Shown one piece after another: positions 1-8,600 of a DNA stretch of 64,000 nucleotides. The translations under genes were made by a program, and so were the position numbers. This DNA is from Treponema sp. (GTDB lineage Bacteria > Spirochaetota > Spirochaetia > Treponematales > Treponemataceae): positions 48,550 through 112,549 of the forward strand of contig JAFZRP010000112.1 of NCBI GenBank assembly GCA_017619795.1. Direction: 5' to 3'. The first letter of the stretch is position 1; each line of letters starts with the position of its first letter. A model generated the notes under the pieces. That model did not search any database, was not told the DNA's origin, and worked only from the letters and a program-made list of their open reading frames with translations.

Positions 1-138
1 GTCTGCATCATAATCACTTTGAGGAATCTCTGCTTCGACGGAGTAAATGTGAACCTCGTGACCAAGAGAAGCTGCCTCAGCCTTTATGAGGTCAAAATGC
101 TTTTGTTCAAGCTGACTGTTTATTGCTAAGATTTTCAT
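1..138 (-). CDS. D-2-hydroxyacid dehydrogenase-like protein, N-terminal part (runs off window)
   Basis: A 46-codon open frame starts at an ATG at 138 on the minus strand and continues past the window edge. The visible protein begins MKILAINSQLEQKHFDLIKA and goes on with a beta-alpha-beta pattern and a run of acidic residues. This resembles the N-terminal substrate-binding domain of D-isomer-specific 2-hydroxyacid dehydrogenases, but no NAD-binding glycine motif or catalytic residue lies within the window, so the family call is tentative. An AGGAG sequence sits about 13 nt upstream, which is rather far. The gene is the third in a minus-strand run after the acetyltransferase and flavodoxin genes. 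Confidence 0.45.
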   Translation of the reverse strand, partial: MKILAINSQLEQKHFDLIKAEAASLGHEVHIYSVEAEIPQSDYDAD

Positions 139-167
139 TTTTTAGTTTCAGGCTCCTGTGGAAATAA

Positions 168-692
168 TTAGCTGAGTTCCGCAACAATCGGTTCAATATA
201 TTTTTTGTCGGAGATATCGTAGGATTTTGAAATCATTTCAATCATGCGCATATCTTCTTCTGTTGCATCTTTTTTGCAGGAAAGAATTTTTATGAGCATT
301 TTTAATGCCATTTTTGAACCCAAACTCATTTTGTCATAGTTCAAGCCTCCTGGACAATAGAATGCTTTTATTTTAGACCACTCATCATCAGTAAAGTTTC
401 TTCTAAGAGAGGTTTCAGCTTCCGGATTATCAGCAGGATTTGCACCAACCATAAACACAATCACTTTTTTGCCGGCAGCTGTAAGGGCAGGAATCTGCTT
501 TTTGAACCACGGCAGCTTTTTGATTCCGCCAGCCATACACCATCCGCCAAAAACAATTGCATCATATTCAGCCAGTTTTGATTTGCGAACTTTTTTCAAG
601 TTTACACATTCACAGCCAGCTGCTTCGCTTATCCATTCTGCATATTTTTTTGTAAAGCCTGTCTGGCTCGTATAAATTACGATTGATTTCAT
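168..692 (-). CDS. Flavodoxin-domain protein
   Basis: A small cytoplasmic FMN-binding protein of about 174 residues, likely an electron carrier or a HemG-like flavodoxin. The N-terminus (IVIYTSQTGFTKKYAEWI) is the typical flavodoxin first strand and phosphate-binding loop, with T-S-Q-T-G-F-T contacting the FMN phosphate. A second flavin loop is suggested by FGGWCMAGGI near residue 50. The frame is open to an ATG at 701, but the AAGGAG Shine-Dalgarno at 703-708 abuts that codon, while the ATG at 692 has normal spacing, so 692 is chosen. It lies 20 nt after the acetyltransferase gene and is probably co-transcribed. The electron partner is unknown. Confidence 0.75.
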   Translation of the reverse strand: MKSIVIYTSQTGFTKKYAEWISEAAGCECVNLKKVRKSKLAEYDAIVFGGWCMAGGIKKLPWFKKQIPALTAAGKKVIVFMVGANPADNPEAETSLRRNFTDDEWSKIKAFYCPGGLNYDKMSLGSKMALKMLIKILSCKKDATEEDMRMIEMISKSYDISDKKYIEPIVAELS

Positions 693-712
693 TTTCAACA
701 TCTCCTTTTCTA

Positions 713-1270
713 TTATCTACTTCTCAAAGTTTTCCATTCTTCCTTTGTAATAAGGCACGTAAGCTCGCCGGAAGTTATTCCTGTTTTTGGATAGGTACGG
801 GTGCCGGAGTCGTCAACAAGTGTCATCCCGATTTTGTTCATTACGGCAAATGAGGCCGGGTTCTTGCAGTCACACTGAGCGTAAACTTTGTTCACTCCTG
901 TTTTTGTAAAAGCAAAATCTAAAACCGCTGCGGCCGCTTCGGAGGCAAAACCCTGGTTGCGGTATTTTTTATTGACAATCCAGCCGAGCGTGGCGTAGGA
1001 GTGATCTTCGCTATGTTCAAGGTCGCAGTCACAGCCACCGATTATTTTTCCTTCATAAACAAGTACAAACTCAAAATTAAGCTGTTTAGGAGAGTCCCAT
1101 TCGGCAGCGTTTCGTTTTACAAAATCTGCAGTTTCTTCAAACGCGTCGTTCGGCAGCCAGTACATCATTGTAATTTCTTTATCGCCGGCATATTCGTGAA
1201 TCTCTTTTTCGTCTCCAAGCTGTATCGGGCGAATTGTGAGTCGTTTTGTTTTTAGGATTACTTTTTCCAT
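713..1270 (-). CDS. GNAT family N-acetyltransferase (RimJ/RimL type)
   Basis: A 185-residue acetyltransferase that should move an acetyl group from acetyl-CoA to an amine, often a protein N-terminus or small molecule in this subfamily. It starts with the usual ILKTKRLTIRPIQLGD strand. The acetyl-CoA pyrophosphate loop is visible as KYRNQGFASEAAAAV (Q-x-x-G-x-A/G pattern) around residues 103-117, followed by the N-P-A-S-F-A-V-M-N-K-I-G element common to RimJ-type enzymes. The start has an AAAGGAG site just upstream. It is first in a minus-strand run with the flavodoxin and dehydrogenase genes. The substrate cannot be read from sequence. Confidence 0.85.
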   Translation of the reverse strand: MEKVILKTKRLTIRPIQLGDEKEIHEYAGDKEITMMYWLPNDAFEETADFVKRNAAEWDSPKQLNFEFVLVYEGKIIGGCDCDLEHSEDHSYATLGWIVNKKYRNQGFASEAAAAVLDFAFTKTGVNKVYAQCDCKNPASFAVMNKIGMTLVDDSGTRTYPKTGITSGELTCLITKEEWKTLRSR

Positions 1271-1289
1271 AGTGTAACTCCTTTGAAGT

Positions 1290-1318
1290 ATTATAGCATA
1301 AAATTTGACTTCTATGCA
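1290..1318 (-). promoter_or_regulatory. Promoter of the acetyltransferase-flavodoxin run
   Basis: On the minus strand an extended -10 (TGC followed by TATAAT at 1295-1290) precedes the acetyltransferase gene. The -35 region is poor (TGCATA), which fits an extended -10 promoter. It lies back to back with the chemotaxis receptor promoter. Confidence 0.5.
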
Positions 1319-1332
1319 CTTTGTTTTATAAT
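1305..1332 (+). promoter_or_regulatory. Promoter of the chemotaxis receptor gene
   Basis: TTGACT (1305-1310), a 16-nt spacer and TATAAT (1327-1332) form a near-consensus sigma-70-type promoter about 40 nt upstream of the receptor start. The gene has an AAAGGGG Shine-Dalgarno at 1357-1363. Confidence 0.6.
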
Positions 1333-1370
1333 TAATAAATACGGCGATTATAACTTAAAGGGGTATGCAT

Positions 1371-3434
1371 ATGGCTGAACAGAATAATGAAAATCAGGGA
1401 ACCGTTAAAAAAGCAAAGAAGCAGCGCAAAGAATCACTTATTGTTAAATATGGTTCAATTGCCTTTTTTGAAATTCTTACAATTATTTCACTTTTTCTTT
1501 GGTTTACAACCCGAAATATAAAAGCTCCTATTAAATACATATATGATGAATCGGTTGAAAACTTTCTGGATGCAGCTATAGATAATGTACAATCCTGGTT
1601 TGAAAATCAGGTTACTGTTATGAATGTATTCCAGCGGGCTGTTGTTGATGCTACAGATAATCCTGAAAACATCAAAAAAAGAATAAAAACAGTTCCAAAG
1701 CCGGAAGGTTTTGAATATGTAATGGTTTTCTGGGATACAAACCATGATGCAAAGGACGGCGGACCGGAAACCTTTAATACAAAGGGCGGTTCTTCTGTAG
1801 CCGGTATTCTTCAGAAGGAATACTATGTGAATCACCAGAAGAGCAATGTTGCTGTATGGCTTGAATCTCCTCGTGTAGCAGCAGCTGGTGGTTTTACAAT
1901 GCCGCTTTTTGTTAAATCAGAATTTGTTGATGAAAAAACCGGTAAAAAGGTTAGCGGTGGTTGTGTAGGCTTCCTTGAGCTAGAGCCAATCAATAAACTT
2001 GGAAAATCTTTCTATGACACAGGTCGTATTTCTATTTATGATGATACAAATACAATTCGTGCCGGAGAAGATATTCTTGCGGAGGAAGATAAGTCTCATC
2101 TTGAAATATATACAAGAACCTTTGATATTGCTAATAAGACCTGGACAGTTGTAGCTTCTGTTGAAAAAAATGAAATGCATATAATTTCAAACCAGTTGCA
2201 GAGACTTTCTTTAATTGGTGGAGTAATAATTGCAATTATTCTTGTAATTCTTGAGTGTTTTATCATCAAAATCATCCTTGATAAGTTTACAAATATTAAG
2301 AAGAATATTGATGATCTTAATACTGGCGATAAGGATCTTACAAAGCGTTTAACTATCTATCATAACAATTCAATTTCTGAAGTAAAACGTTCGGTAAATA
2401 CATTTGTTAATACTGTTCACGAAACAGTCCGAGATATTGGTAAGGCAAACTCTAATCTTAGGGAATCCTTCGAAAATGTTAAGACTCAGCTGGATGCAAC
2501 AAAATCTCAAATGGACAATATTTCAAGCGAAATCCAGATTGCGTCAACTACACTTGAAGCCGAGGATAAGAGCGTAACAGATACAAGTGCACTTGTTACA
2601 CAGATTTCTTCTAACATTGGAACTCTTACTCAGATGATTGATTCTCAGGTAGAAGCAATTACTCAGGCTAGTGCCGGAATTGAACAGATGATTGGAAATA
2701 TCCAGTCTATTACTACTTCCGTAGATAAGATGGCCAGTGATTTTACAGAGCTTAATGCTGCAACTGTAGAAGGAATTGAAAAGAACCGAATCGTAAACGA
2801 GCTTTTGAACACTGTTCTTGCACAGAGTAAATCTTTGCAGGATACAAACATGGTTATTGCAAATATTTCTTCTCAGACAAACCTTCTTTCTATGAATGCT
2901 ATGATTGAGTCTGCACACGCTGGTGAAGCAGGAAAGGGCTTTGCGGTTGTTGCTGAAGAAATCCGTAAGCTTGCTGATACTTCTGCTGCTCAGTCAAAGA
3001 ATATTGGTGAAAACCTTAAGCTCATTGCAGAAAATATCCGCAAGGTAGTTGAAAGTGCTAACTTGAGTAAGGCAAGCTTTGAGGTTGTTTCTGATAAGAC
3101 AAATAATACTTCCGAACTTGTTTATTCTATTAAGCAGGCAACAGAAGAGCAGAGTGAAGGATCTATGCACCTGCTCGAAACTCTTGCTAAGATGAATACT
3201 ATTTCCGGCAGTGTTCAGCGTTCCAGCAAAAAGATTGGAGACCGTGCACTTGCAGTTCTTGATTCAATTGAAGGCCTTAAGGAATCTTCAAAGAACATGG
3301 CAAATAACTTCAACAAGATTGTAAGCACAACAGAAGTTACTCAGGAGACTACCCGTAACCTCCACCAGCTTACTGAGGATATGAATCAGGCTGTAAACGA
3401 TATTTCTGACCGTATTGACGAGTTTAAGGTTTAG
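1371..3434 (+). CDS. Methyl-accepting chemotaxis protein
   Basis: A membrane chemoreceptor of 687 residues that senses a periplasmic ligand and controls CheA. Two transmembrane segments flank the sensor: one near residues 24-46 and one near 276-302. The roughly 230-residue domain between them looks like a double-Cache fold. A HAMP linker follows, then a long helical signalling domain. The conserved hairpin tip reads [20 protein letters not shown], close to the canonical Q-T-N-L-L-A-L-N-A-x-I-E-A-A-R-A-G-E with several substitutions. The frame is open from an ATG at 1365, but the Shine-Dalgarno ends one base before it, so the ATG at 1371 is preferred. Its 3' end overlaps the convergent glycosylase gene by 11 nt. 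The ligand is unknown. Confidence 0.93.
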   Translation: MAEQNNENQGTVKKAKKQRKESLIVKYGSIAFFEILTIISLFLWFTTRNIKAPIKYIYDESVENFLDAAIDNVQSWFENQVTVMNVFQRAVVDATDNPENIKKRIKTVPKPEGFEYVMVFWDTNHDAKDGGPETFNTKGGSSVAGILQKEYYVNHQKSNVAVWLESPRVAAAGGFTMPLFVKSEFVDEKTGKKVSGGCVGFLELEPINKLGKSFYDTGRISIYDDTNTIRAGEDILAEEDKSHLEIYTRTFDIANKTWTVVASVEKNEMHIISNQLQRLSLIGGVIIAIILVILECFIIKIILDKFTNIKKNIDDLNTGDKDLTKRLTIYHNNSISEVKRSVNTFVNTVHETVRDIGKANSNLRESFENVKTQLDATKSQMDNISSEIQIASTTLEAEDKSVTDTSALVTQISSNIGTLTQMIDSQVEAITQASAGIEQMIGNIQSITTSVDKMASDFTELNAATVEGIEKNRIVNELLNTVLAQSKSLQDTNMVIANISSQTNLLSMNAMIESAHAGEAGKGFAVVAEEIRKLADTSAAQSKNIGENLKLIAENIRKVVESANLSKASFEVVSDKTNNTSELVYSIKQATEEQSEGSMHLLETLAKMNTISGSVQRSSKKIGDRALAVLDSIEGLKESSKNMANNFNKIVSTTEVTQETTRNLHQLTEDMNQAVNDISDRIDEFKV

Positions 3435-4659
3435 AAGCGGAAGTTAGTATTTCTACAATCTCATTCTCGCTAAAACTCACTCCAAGGTACTCGCTGAACC
3501 TTTTGAATGCCTCTGTCACAGCCGTTACCATTTCGTCTGTGACAGTTACACCTGGTTCCCACCACCAGTTCTTAATTTTCAGCGAACTGTCCGCCACTGC
3601 TTTATCGAACTTGTCCCGCTTTATGGCTTCCGGTTCAAATCGGGCAATAAACTGGTTTTTATAAAGCACCGGTAAAACATAATAACCGAACTTTCGCTTT
3701 GCGGCAGGAGTATAAACTTCCCAGGTGTAAGCAAAATTGAAAATCTCTTCTATGAGGCCGCGGTCCCAGATAAGGTTATCCAGCGGAGCAATAAACTGTG
3801 CGATATTGTTTTTGACAGGCTTTCCAAGAAGGTCTTCATCTTCTTTTCTGATATAAAAGCTTTCCTTTGAGCCTTCAACCTTAAGCTCAACAAGAGAACC
3901 TTCATCTACAAGCTCACGAAGAAGCTGCGTTCTGAGCTTTGAATCTGAAACATAAAAGCCAAGCCAGGTGCCGCCGTTTTTGTTCCATACTAAGCCGACT
4001 GCACCGATTCTTCGTTTGAGATACCATTTTGCAAAATCGTGGTCGGTGATGAAGGGATCTGTTGCTGTCAGTATTTCTTTTGGGAAAAGATTTTCACTTA
4101 AATCATAAACCTTGTGGGTTTTCTGCTTCGAGCTTATTCCAAGCACACCTGAGTGATAAAGATAATCCAGTGCTGCGCTCGAAAGCTTTTTGTGTCCCCA
4201 GCGGCCGGAATCTACATTCCCGCCAATATTGATTTTATTTGCAGGCTGAGGTCCGTTTTCGCGGATAAAGGCTTTTATTTCATCAAGCAACTCAAGTGCC
4301 GCAAGCGAGTTTCTCCAGGTTAAAATGTCCTTAAGCTGTTCTACCGTTTTCTGCCTGATTCGCGCCATTGCCGGATAATCCTCCAGCGGGATAATCGAAA
4401 TCATTTTGTCGGCAGCATCATAAAGCGCACGTTCTTTGTAAAGCAAATCAAACAAAAGCTCAGGCTTATAATTTTTTATGCGAGACTGGAGTACAAGGTC
4501 AGGATTTTTCCCAACAACGTTCAACGGATCAAACTGAATACAGCGAACTTTCTGCATATATTCCACAACACCATCACGGCCGTTAAGCTTTCCGTTCCCA
4601 TTAAGGTTCTGATAATTTACGAGAAAGTTTCTTGCGGTTTCTTTTGATATTGTGGTCAT
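3424..4659 (-). CDS. Winged-helix DNA glycosylase of the YcaQ/AlkX (HTH_42) family
   Basis: A 411-residue cytoplasmic protein of the family that includes AlkZ and E. coli YcaQ/AlkX, which unhook interstrand crosslinks and remove alkylated bases. The likely catalytic segment is [12 protein letters not shown] near residue 35: it gives the Q-phi-D signature of the AlkX branch rather than the Q-phi-Q of AlkZ. Several winged-helix units are predicted along the chain, and the C-terminal half has the family's conserved [20 protein letters not shown] segment. A GAGGG site precedes the start. It follows the hydrolase gene by 20 nt. Family assignment is good; activity on crosslinks is inferred. Confidence 0.8.
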   Translation of the reverse strand: MTTISKETARNFLVNYQNLNGNGKLNGRDGVVEYMQKVRCIQFDPLNVVGKNPDLVLQSRIKNYKPELLFDLLYKERALYDAADKMISIIPLEDYPAMARIRQKTVEQLKDILTWRNSLAALELLDEIKAFIRENGPQPANKINIGGNVDSGRWGHKKLSSAALDYLYHSGVLGISSKQKTHKVYDLSENLFPKEILTATDPFITDHDFAKWYLKRRIGAVGLVWNKNGGTWLGFYVSDSKLRTQLLRELVDEGSLVELKVEGSKESFYIRKEDEDLLGKPVKNNIAQFIAPLDNLIWDRGLIEEIFNFAYTWEVYTPAAKRKFGYYVLPVLYKNQFIARFEPEAIKRDKFDKAVADSSLKIKNWWWEPGVTVTDEMVTAVTEAFKRFSEYLGVSFSENEIVEILTSASKP

Positions 4660-4679
4660 TTATTTTCCCTCAGTCACAA

Positions 4680-5489
4680 TTATTCGCGCTCGCAAAAATT
4701 ATATACACGCTCGTAAAAATCTTTGCCCTCTTCAAAAGCTGAATGACCAAGTCCTTTATAAATGAATAATTCACTTTTTGTGATTCCCTTTTGCAGCTCG
4801 TACGGAGCTTCGTTTCCTACAGTGTTATCATCATCACCCGAAAGAATAAGAGTAGGGCAGGTGATTTTGTTTAACTCTGCTCGGGCATCAAAGCTCATAA
4901 TTGCATTTGCATTTCTCAAAAAGCGTTCATAATCCTTTGGCTTTGTAAAGAGTGCCATAAGCGGAAAAAACTTTCTGTATTTTTCGAGATATGCTTTTGA
5001 GTACATTTTTTCTGCAGTATCAACCATCAACGAAACATGATCCTTTTTCTCTGCCATTTCTATCCAGCTTCCAACAGCAGCTTTTACAACCTCATTGGCG
5101 TAAGGGGTTGTAACTCCAAGAATAAGCTTTTCCACAACCTCCGGATAATCAATTGCAATATACTGCGAAATCATGCCGCCTTGTGAAACGCCAAGAACGG
5201 ACGTTTTTTCAATACCGAGAGCTTTAATCGCTTTTACCTGATCCTCCGCCATCTGACGGATTGTATAATTTTCAGGCATTTTATTTTTTCTGCTGAACAT
5301 ATACACAGTGTAATTTTTCATAAACTTTTTGTACGGGCCGGCAAGTATAAATGCTTTTCCTTTTACTGTTGCAAGACCGTCTGATAAACCTGGAAGAACA
5401 ATGAGTTTTTTTTCTCCCGAACCAAATGCCGCATAATACATTTCTGTATCACCAAGCTTTACACATCCATTTCTATAATTTTTGCTCAT
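4680..5489 (-). CDS. Alpha/beta hydrolase
   Basis: A 269-residue alpha/beta-fold hydrolase. The nucleophile elbow is GVSQGG (Ser near residue 104), the acid is probably in SGDDDN near residue 220, and the histidine is in GLGHSAFEEG near residue 248, so a complete Ser-Asp-His triad is present. The N-terminal VLPGLSDG loop is a plausible oxyanion-hole element. There is no signal peptide, so the enzyme is cytoplasmic. A GGAGG site lies about 8 nt before the ATG. The gene is followed by the glycosylase gene on the same strand. Substrate is not predictable; esterase or C-C hydrolase are both possible. Confidence 0.85.
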   Translation of the reverse strand: MSKNYRNGCVKLGDTEMYYAAFGSGEKKLIVLPGLSDGLATVKGKAFILAGPYKKFMKNYTVYMFSRKNKMPENYTIRQMAEDQVKAIKALGIEKTSVLGVSQGGMISQYIAIDYPEVVEKLILGVTTPYANEVVKAAVGSWIEMAEKKDHVSLMVDTAEKMYSKAYLEKYRKFFPLMALFTKPKDYERFLRNANAIMSFDARAELNKITCPTLILSGDDDNTVGNEAPYELQKGITKSELFIYKGLGHSAFEEGKDFYERVYNFCERE

Positions 5490-5572
5490 TCCTTTACCTC
5501 CGTTAATTTTATCCGTGAAACTGCTTCTAATCAGAATTTAATTCAATATTTATATATGTTCAAGATTATAAT

Positions 5573-5602
5573 TTGACGCCTTTAAAAATCGTATGTTATA
5601 AT
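5573..5602 (+). promoter_or_regulatory. Promoter of the surface lipoprotein operon
   Basis: TTGACG (5573-5578), an 18-nt spacer and TATAAT (5597-5602) precede the 1650-residue lipoprotein gene. The leader between about 5609 and 5663 contains a short A-rich direct repeat (two copies of AAAAATGCAAA) and an AAGGAAG ribosome-binding site. The rest of the 5490-5663 gap shows nothing else recognisable. Confidence 0.6.
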
Positions 5603-5663
5603 TAACTATTAAATCCAAAAATGCAAAAAATTGAAAAATGCAAATTGAAAAAAGGAAGTAACT

Positions 5664-8600
5664 ATGAAAAAACATTTGCTGTTCATTTTTGCCGTATGTA
5701 CTTTATTATCTGCTTGTAAGGTAGAAATTGATTCTTCAAGAGACAATCAGGAAAACCCGCCAATTGAAAAAATCTTATTGGTAAGTTATCAGACAGATTA
5801 TGGTGAAATACCAGATTCCTTAAAAGATGGAATTGAAGTAAAAGAAAACACCGTGCTTACCACCGAGCAGCTTCCAGTTCTTACAGCAGATGATGTTGTT
5901 TTTAAAGGCTGGTATGATGGGACAACATTGGCCGTTGCAGGTGAGTACAAGGTTACAAAAAGCGTAACACTCAAGGCTTACTGGAATACAATGTCAACGG
6001 TAACACTCAAAACAGATTCCGAAACAGTTTCTTCTATAATAAAGTGTACTGGAGAAATAATAGAAGAGTCCGAAATCCCTGTGCTTTCAAAAAACGGCTA
6101 CACGTTTAACGGCTGGTTTGCAGAAGAAATACAGCTTACCGCAGGCTACATAATTACAAAAGATATAACTTTTATTCCAAAATGGACAGCAAACGAATAC
6201 ACAATCACCTTTAATTCAAATAATACCGCAGCACAGACCTCTACTCAAAAGGTAACTTATGATACAACCGTAAAACTTGCAGAGTGTACCTTTACCTACG
6301 ACGGTTACAGATTTGCCGGCTGGAATGTTTCTGCAGACGGAAAAGGTGCTTCTTATTCCGACGGTTCAGATTTTGCCGTTACAATTACAGAGAATATAAC
6401 GCTTTACGCACAATGGGCAGAATCTGATCGTTACATTATCAAATATGAAAACACAAACGGTGTAGATAACACAAATCCAGTTTCTTACCGCAAAACAGAA
6501 GGTGCAGCACTTACAGACCTTACCCCGCCAATCGGCTATATTTTTGAAGGCTGGTATGATTCTGCAGATTCAAATGGAAACGGAAGCGGTAATAAGGTAG
6601 AAAGCTGGGGTGTAAATCAGAAGACCGGCGACCTTACGCTTTATGCAAAGTGGAGCCCTAGAACAGATATAGTTTACAAGGTAGAGCACTGGCAGCAGAA
6701 TATTGCTGATGATGGTTATACTCTTACAGAAACAGACACTTTAACCGGTACAACCACAACCCAAACTAATGCCGTAGCAAAAGCATACACGGGCTTTAAT
6801 TCAAAATCCTTTGAGCAGACAACAATTGCCGCAAACGGAAGCTCAGTTGTAAAAATCTATTACGACCGCAACCTCATCACTTATACGTTCAACGCAAACG
6901 GCGGAAACTGGTCGGGCGACACTTCAAATAAAACTGTAAGCGGAAAATATGGCGCCACAGTTACAGTTCCGGAAAATCCTGCGCTAACAGGATATACATT
7001 CAGTGAATGGAGTGCAGAAATCCCGGCAATCTTTGGTACAGAAAATCTTACCTTTACAGCTAGTTATACCGCAAGTAATGCAACCGCGTATAAGGTAGAG
7101 CACTGGCAGCAGAATATTACTGATGATGGTTATACCCGTATTGCAACCGACAATCTAACCGGTACAACCGCCACTCAAACAGCTGCTGCAGCAAGAACCT
7201 ATACAGGCTTTACGTCAAAATCTTTTGAGCAGACTACAATTGCTGCAAATGGAAGTACAGTTGTCCGCATTGAATACGACCGCAACCTCATCACTTATAC
7301 TTTCAACGCAAACGGTGGAAACTGGTCTGGCGATACTTCAAATAAAACAGTAAGCGGAAAGTACGGGGCAACAGTAACAGCTCCGGCCGCTCCAGCTAAA
7401 ACAGGCTACACCTTCGGCTCCTGGAATGCAACAGTTCCGGAAACCTTTGGATCGACAAATGTAACCTTTACCGCTCAGTGGGTAGAAGGTACAGGTACCG
7501 CATATAAAGTAGAACATTATCAGCAGAATGCAGATGATAATGAATACACACTTAAAGATACCGAAAATCTTGTTGGAACAACCGCCGCACAAACAGCCGC
7601 AGCCGCAAAAACTTACGACAACTTTACCGCCGGTGCAGTAACTCAAGCCTCAATTGCCGCAGACGGCAGTACAATCGTAAAAATCTACTATACCCGCAAC
7701 AATGTAACGCTTACGCTTAATCTTGACGGTGGTTCGCTTGGTACACAAACAGGTACGGCAACTATAACCGGTAAATACGGTTCAAGCTACACAATTGAAA
7801 CTCCTGTAAAAACAGGCTACGCCTTTGCAAGCTGGAGCTCTACGCTTCCTGCAAAGCTTGAAAATGGAACTTACACCGCAATCTACACAGCAAACACAAA
7901 TACTGCTTATACAGTAGAACATTATCAGCAGAATATTGATGATGATGAATATACTTGCACCGAAACTGACAACTTAACCGGTACAACCGCAACTACAACA
8001 AGTGCAGCGGCAAAAACCTACACAGGCTTTACCGCAAACTCAGTTAGTCAAACGACAATTGCCGCAGACGGAACTTCGGTTGTAAAGATTTACTATGACA
8101 GAAACACCATCACTTATACGTTTGATGCAGAAGGCGGAAACTGGTCAGGTTCAACTGCAAACCAGACCGTAAGCGGAAAGTTCGGTGCAACAGTAACAGC
8201 TCCAGCCGCTCCAACAAAAATGGGCTACACCTTTAAGGAGTGGTCTTCAACAGTGCCTGCAACCTTTGGAGTATCACCTCTAATCTTTACAGCAACCTAT
8301 AATGCAAATACAAATACCGTTTACAAGGTAGAGCACTGGCAGCAGAATATTGTTGATGATGGTTACGCTCCGCTTTCGGCAGAAACTGAAACTAAGTTTG
8401 GAACAACTGGTTCACAGACAAATGCTGTTGCAAAATCTTACGATGGCTTTAGAGCAAAAACTTTTTCTCAAGAAACAATATCCGCAAACGGCAACACAGT
8501 CGTAAAGATTTACTACGATAGAACTACCGCCACTTATACATTCAACGCTAACGGCGAAAATGAAAGTGATGGTAAATGGAATGATAATTCCGAGACAAAA

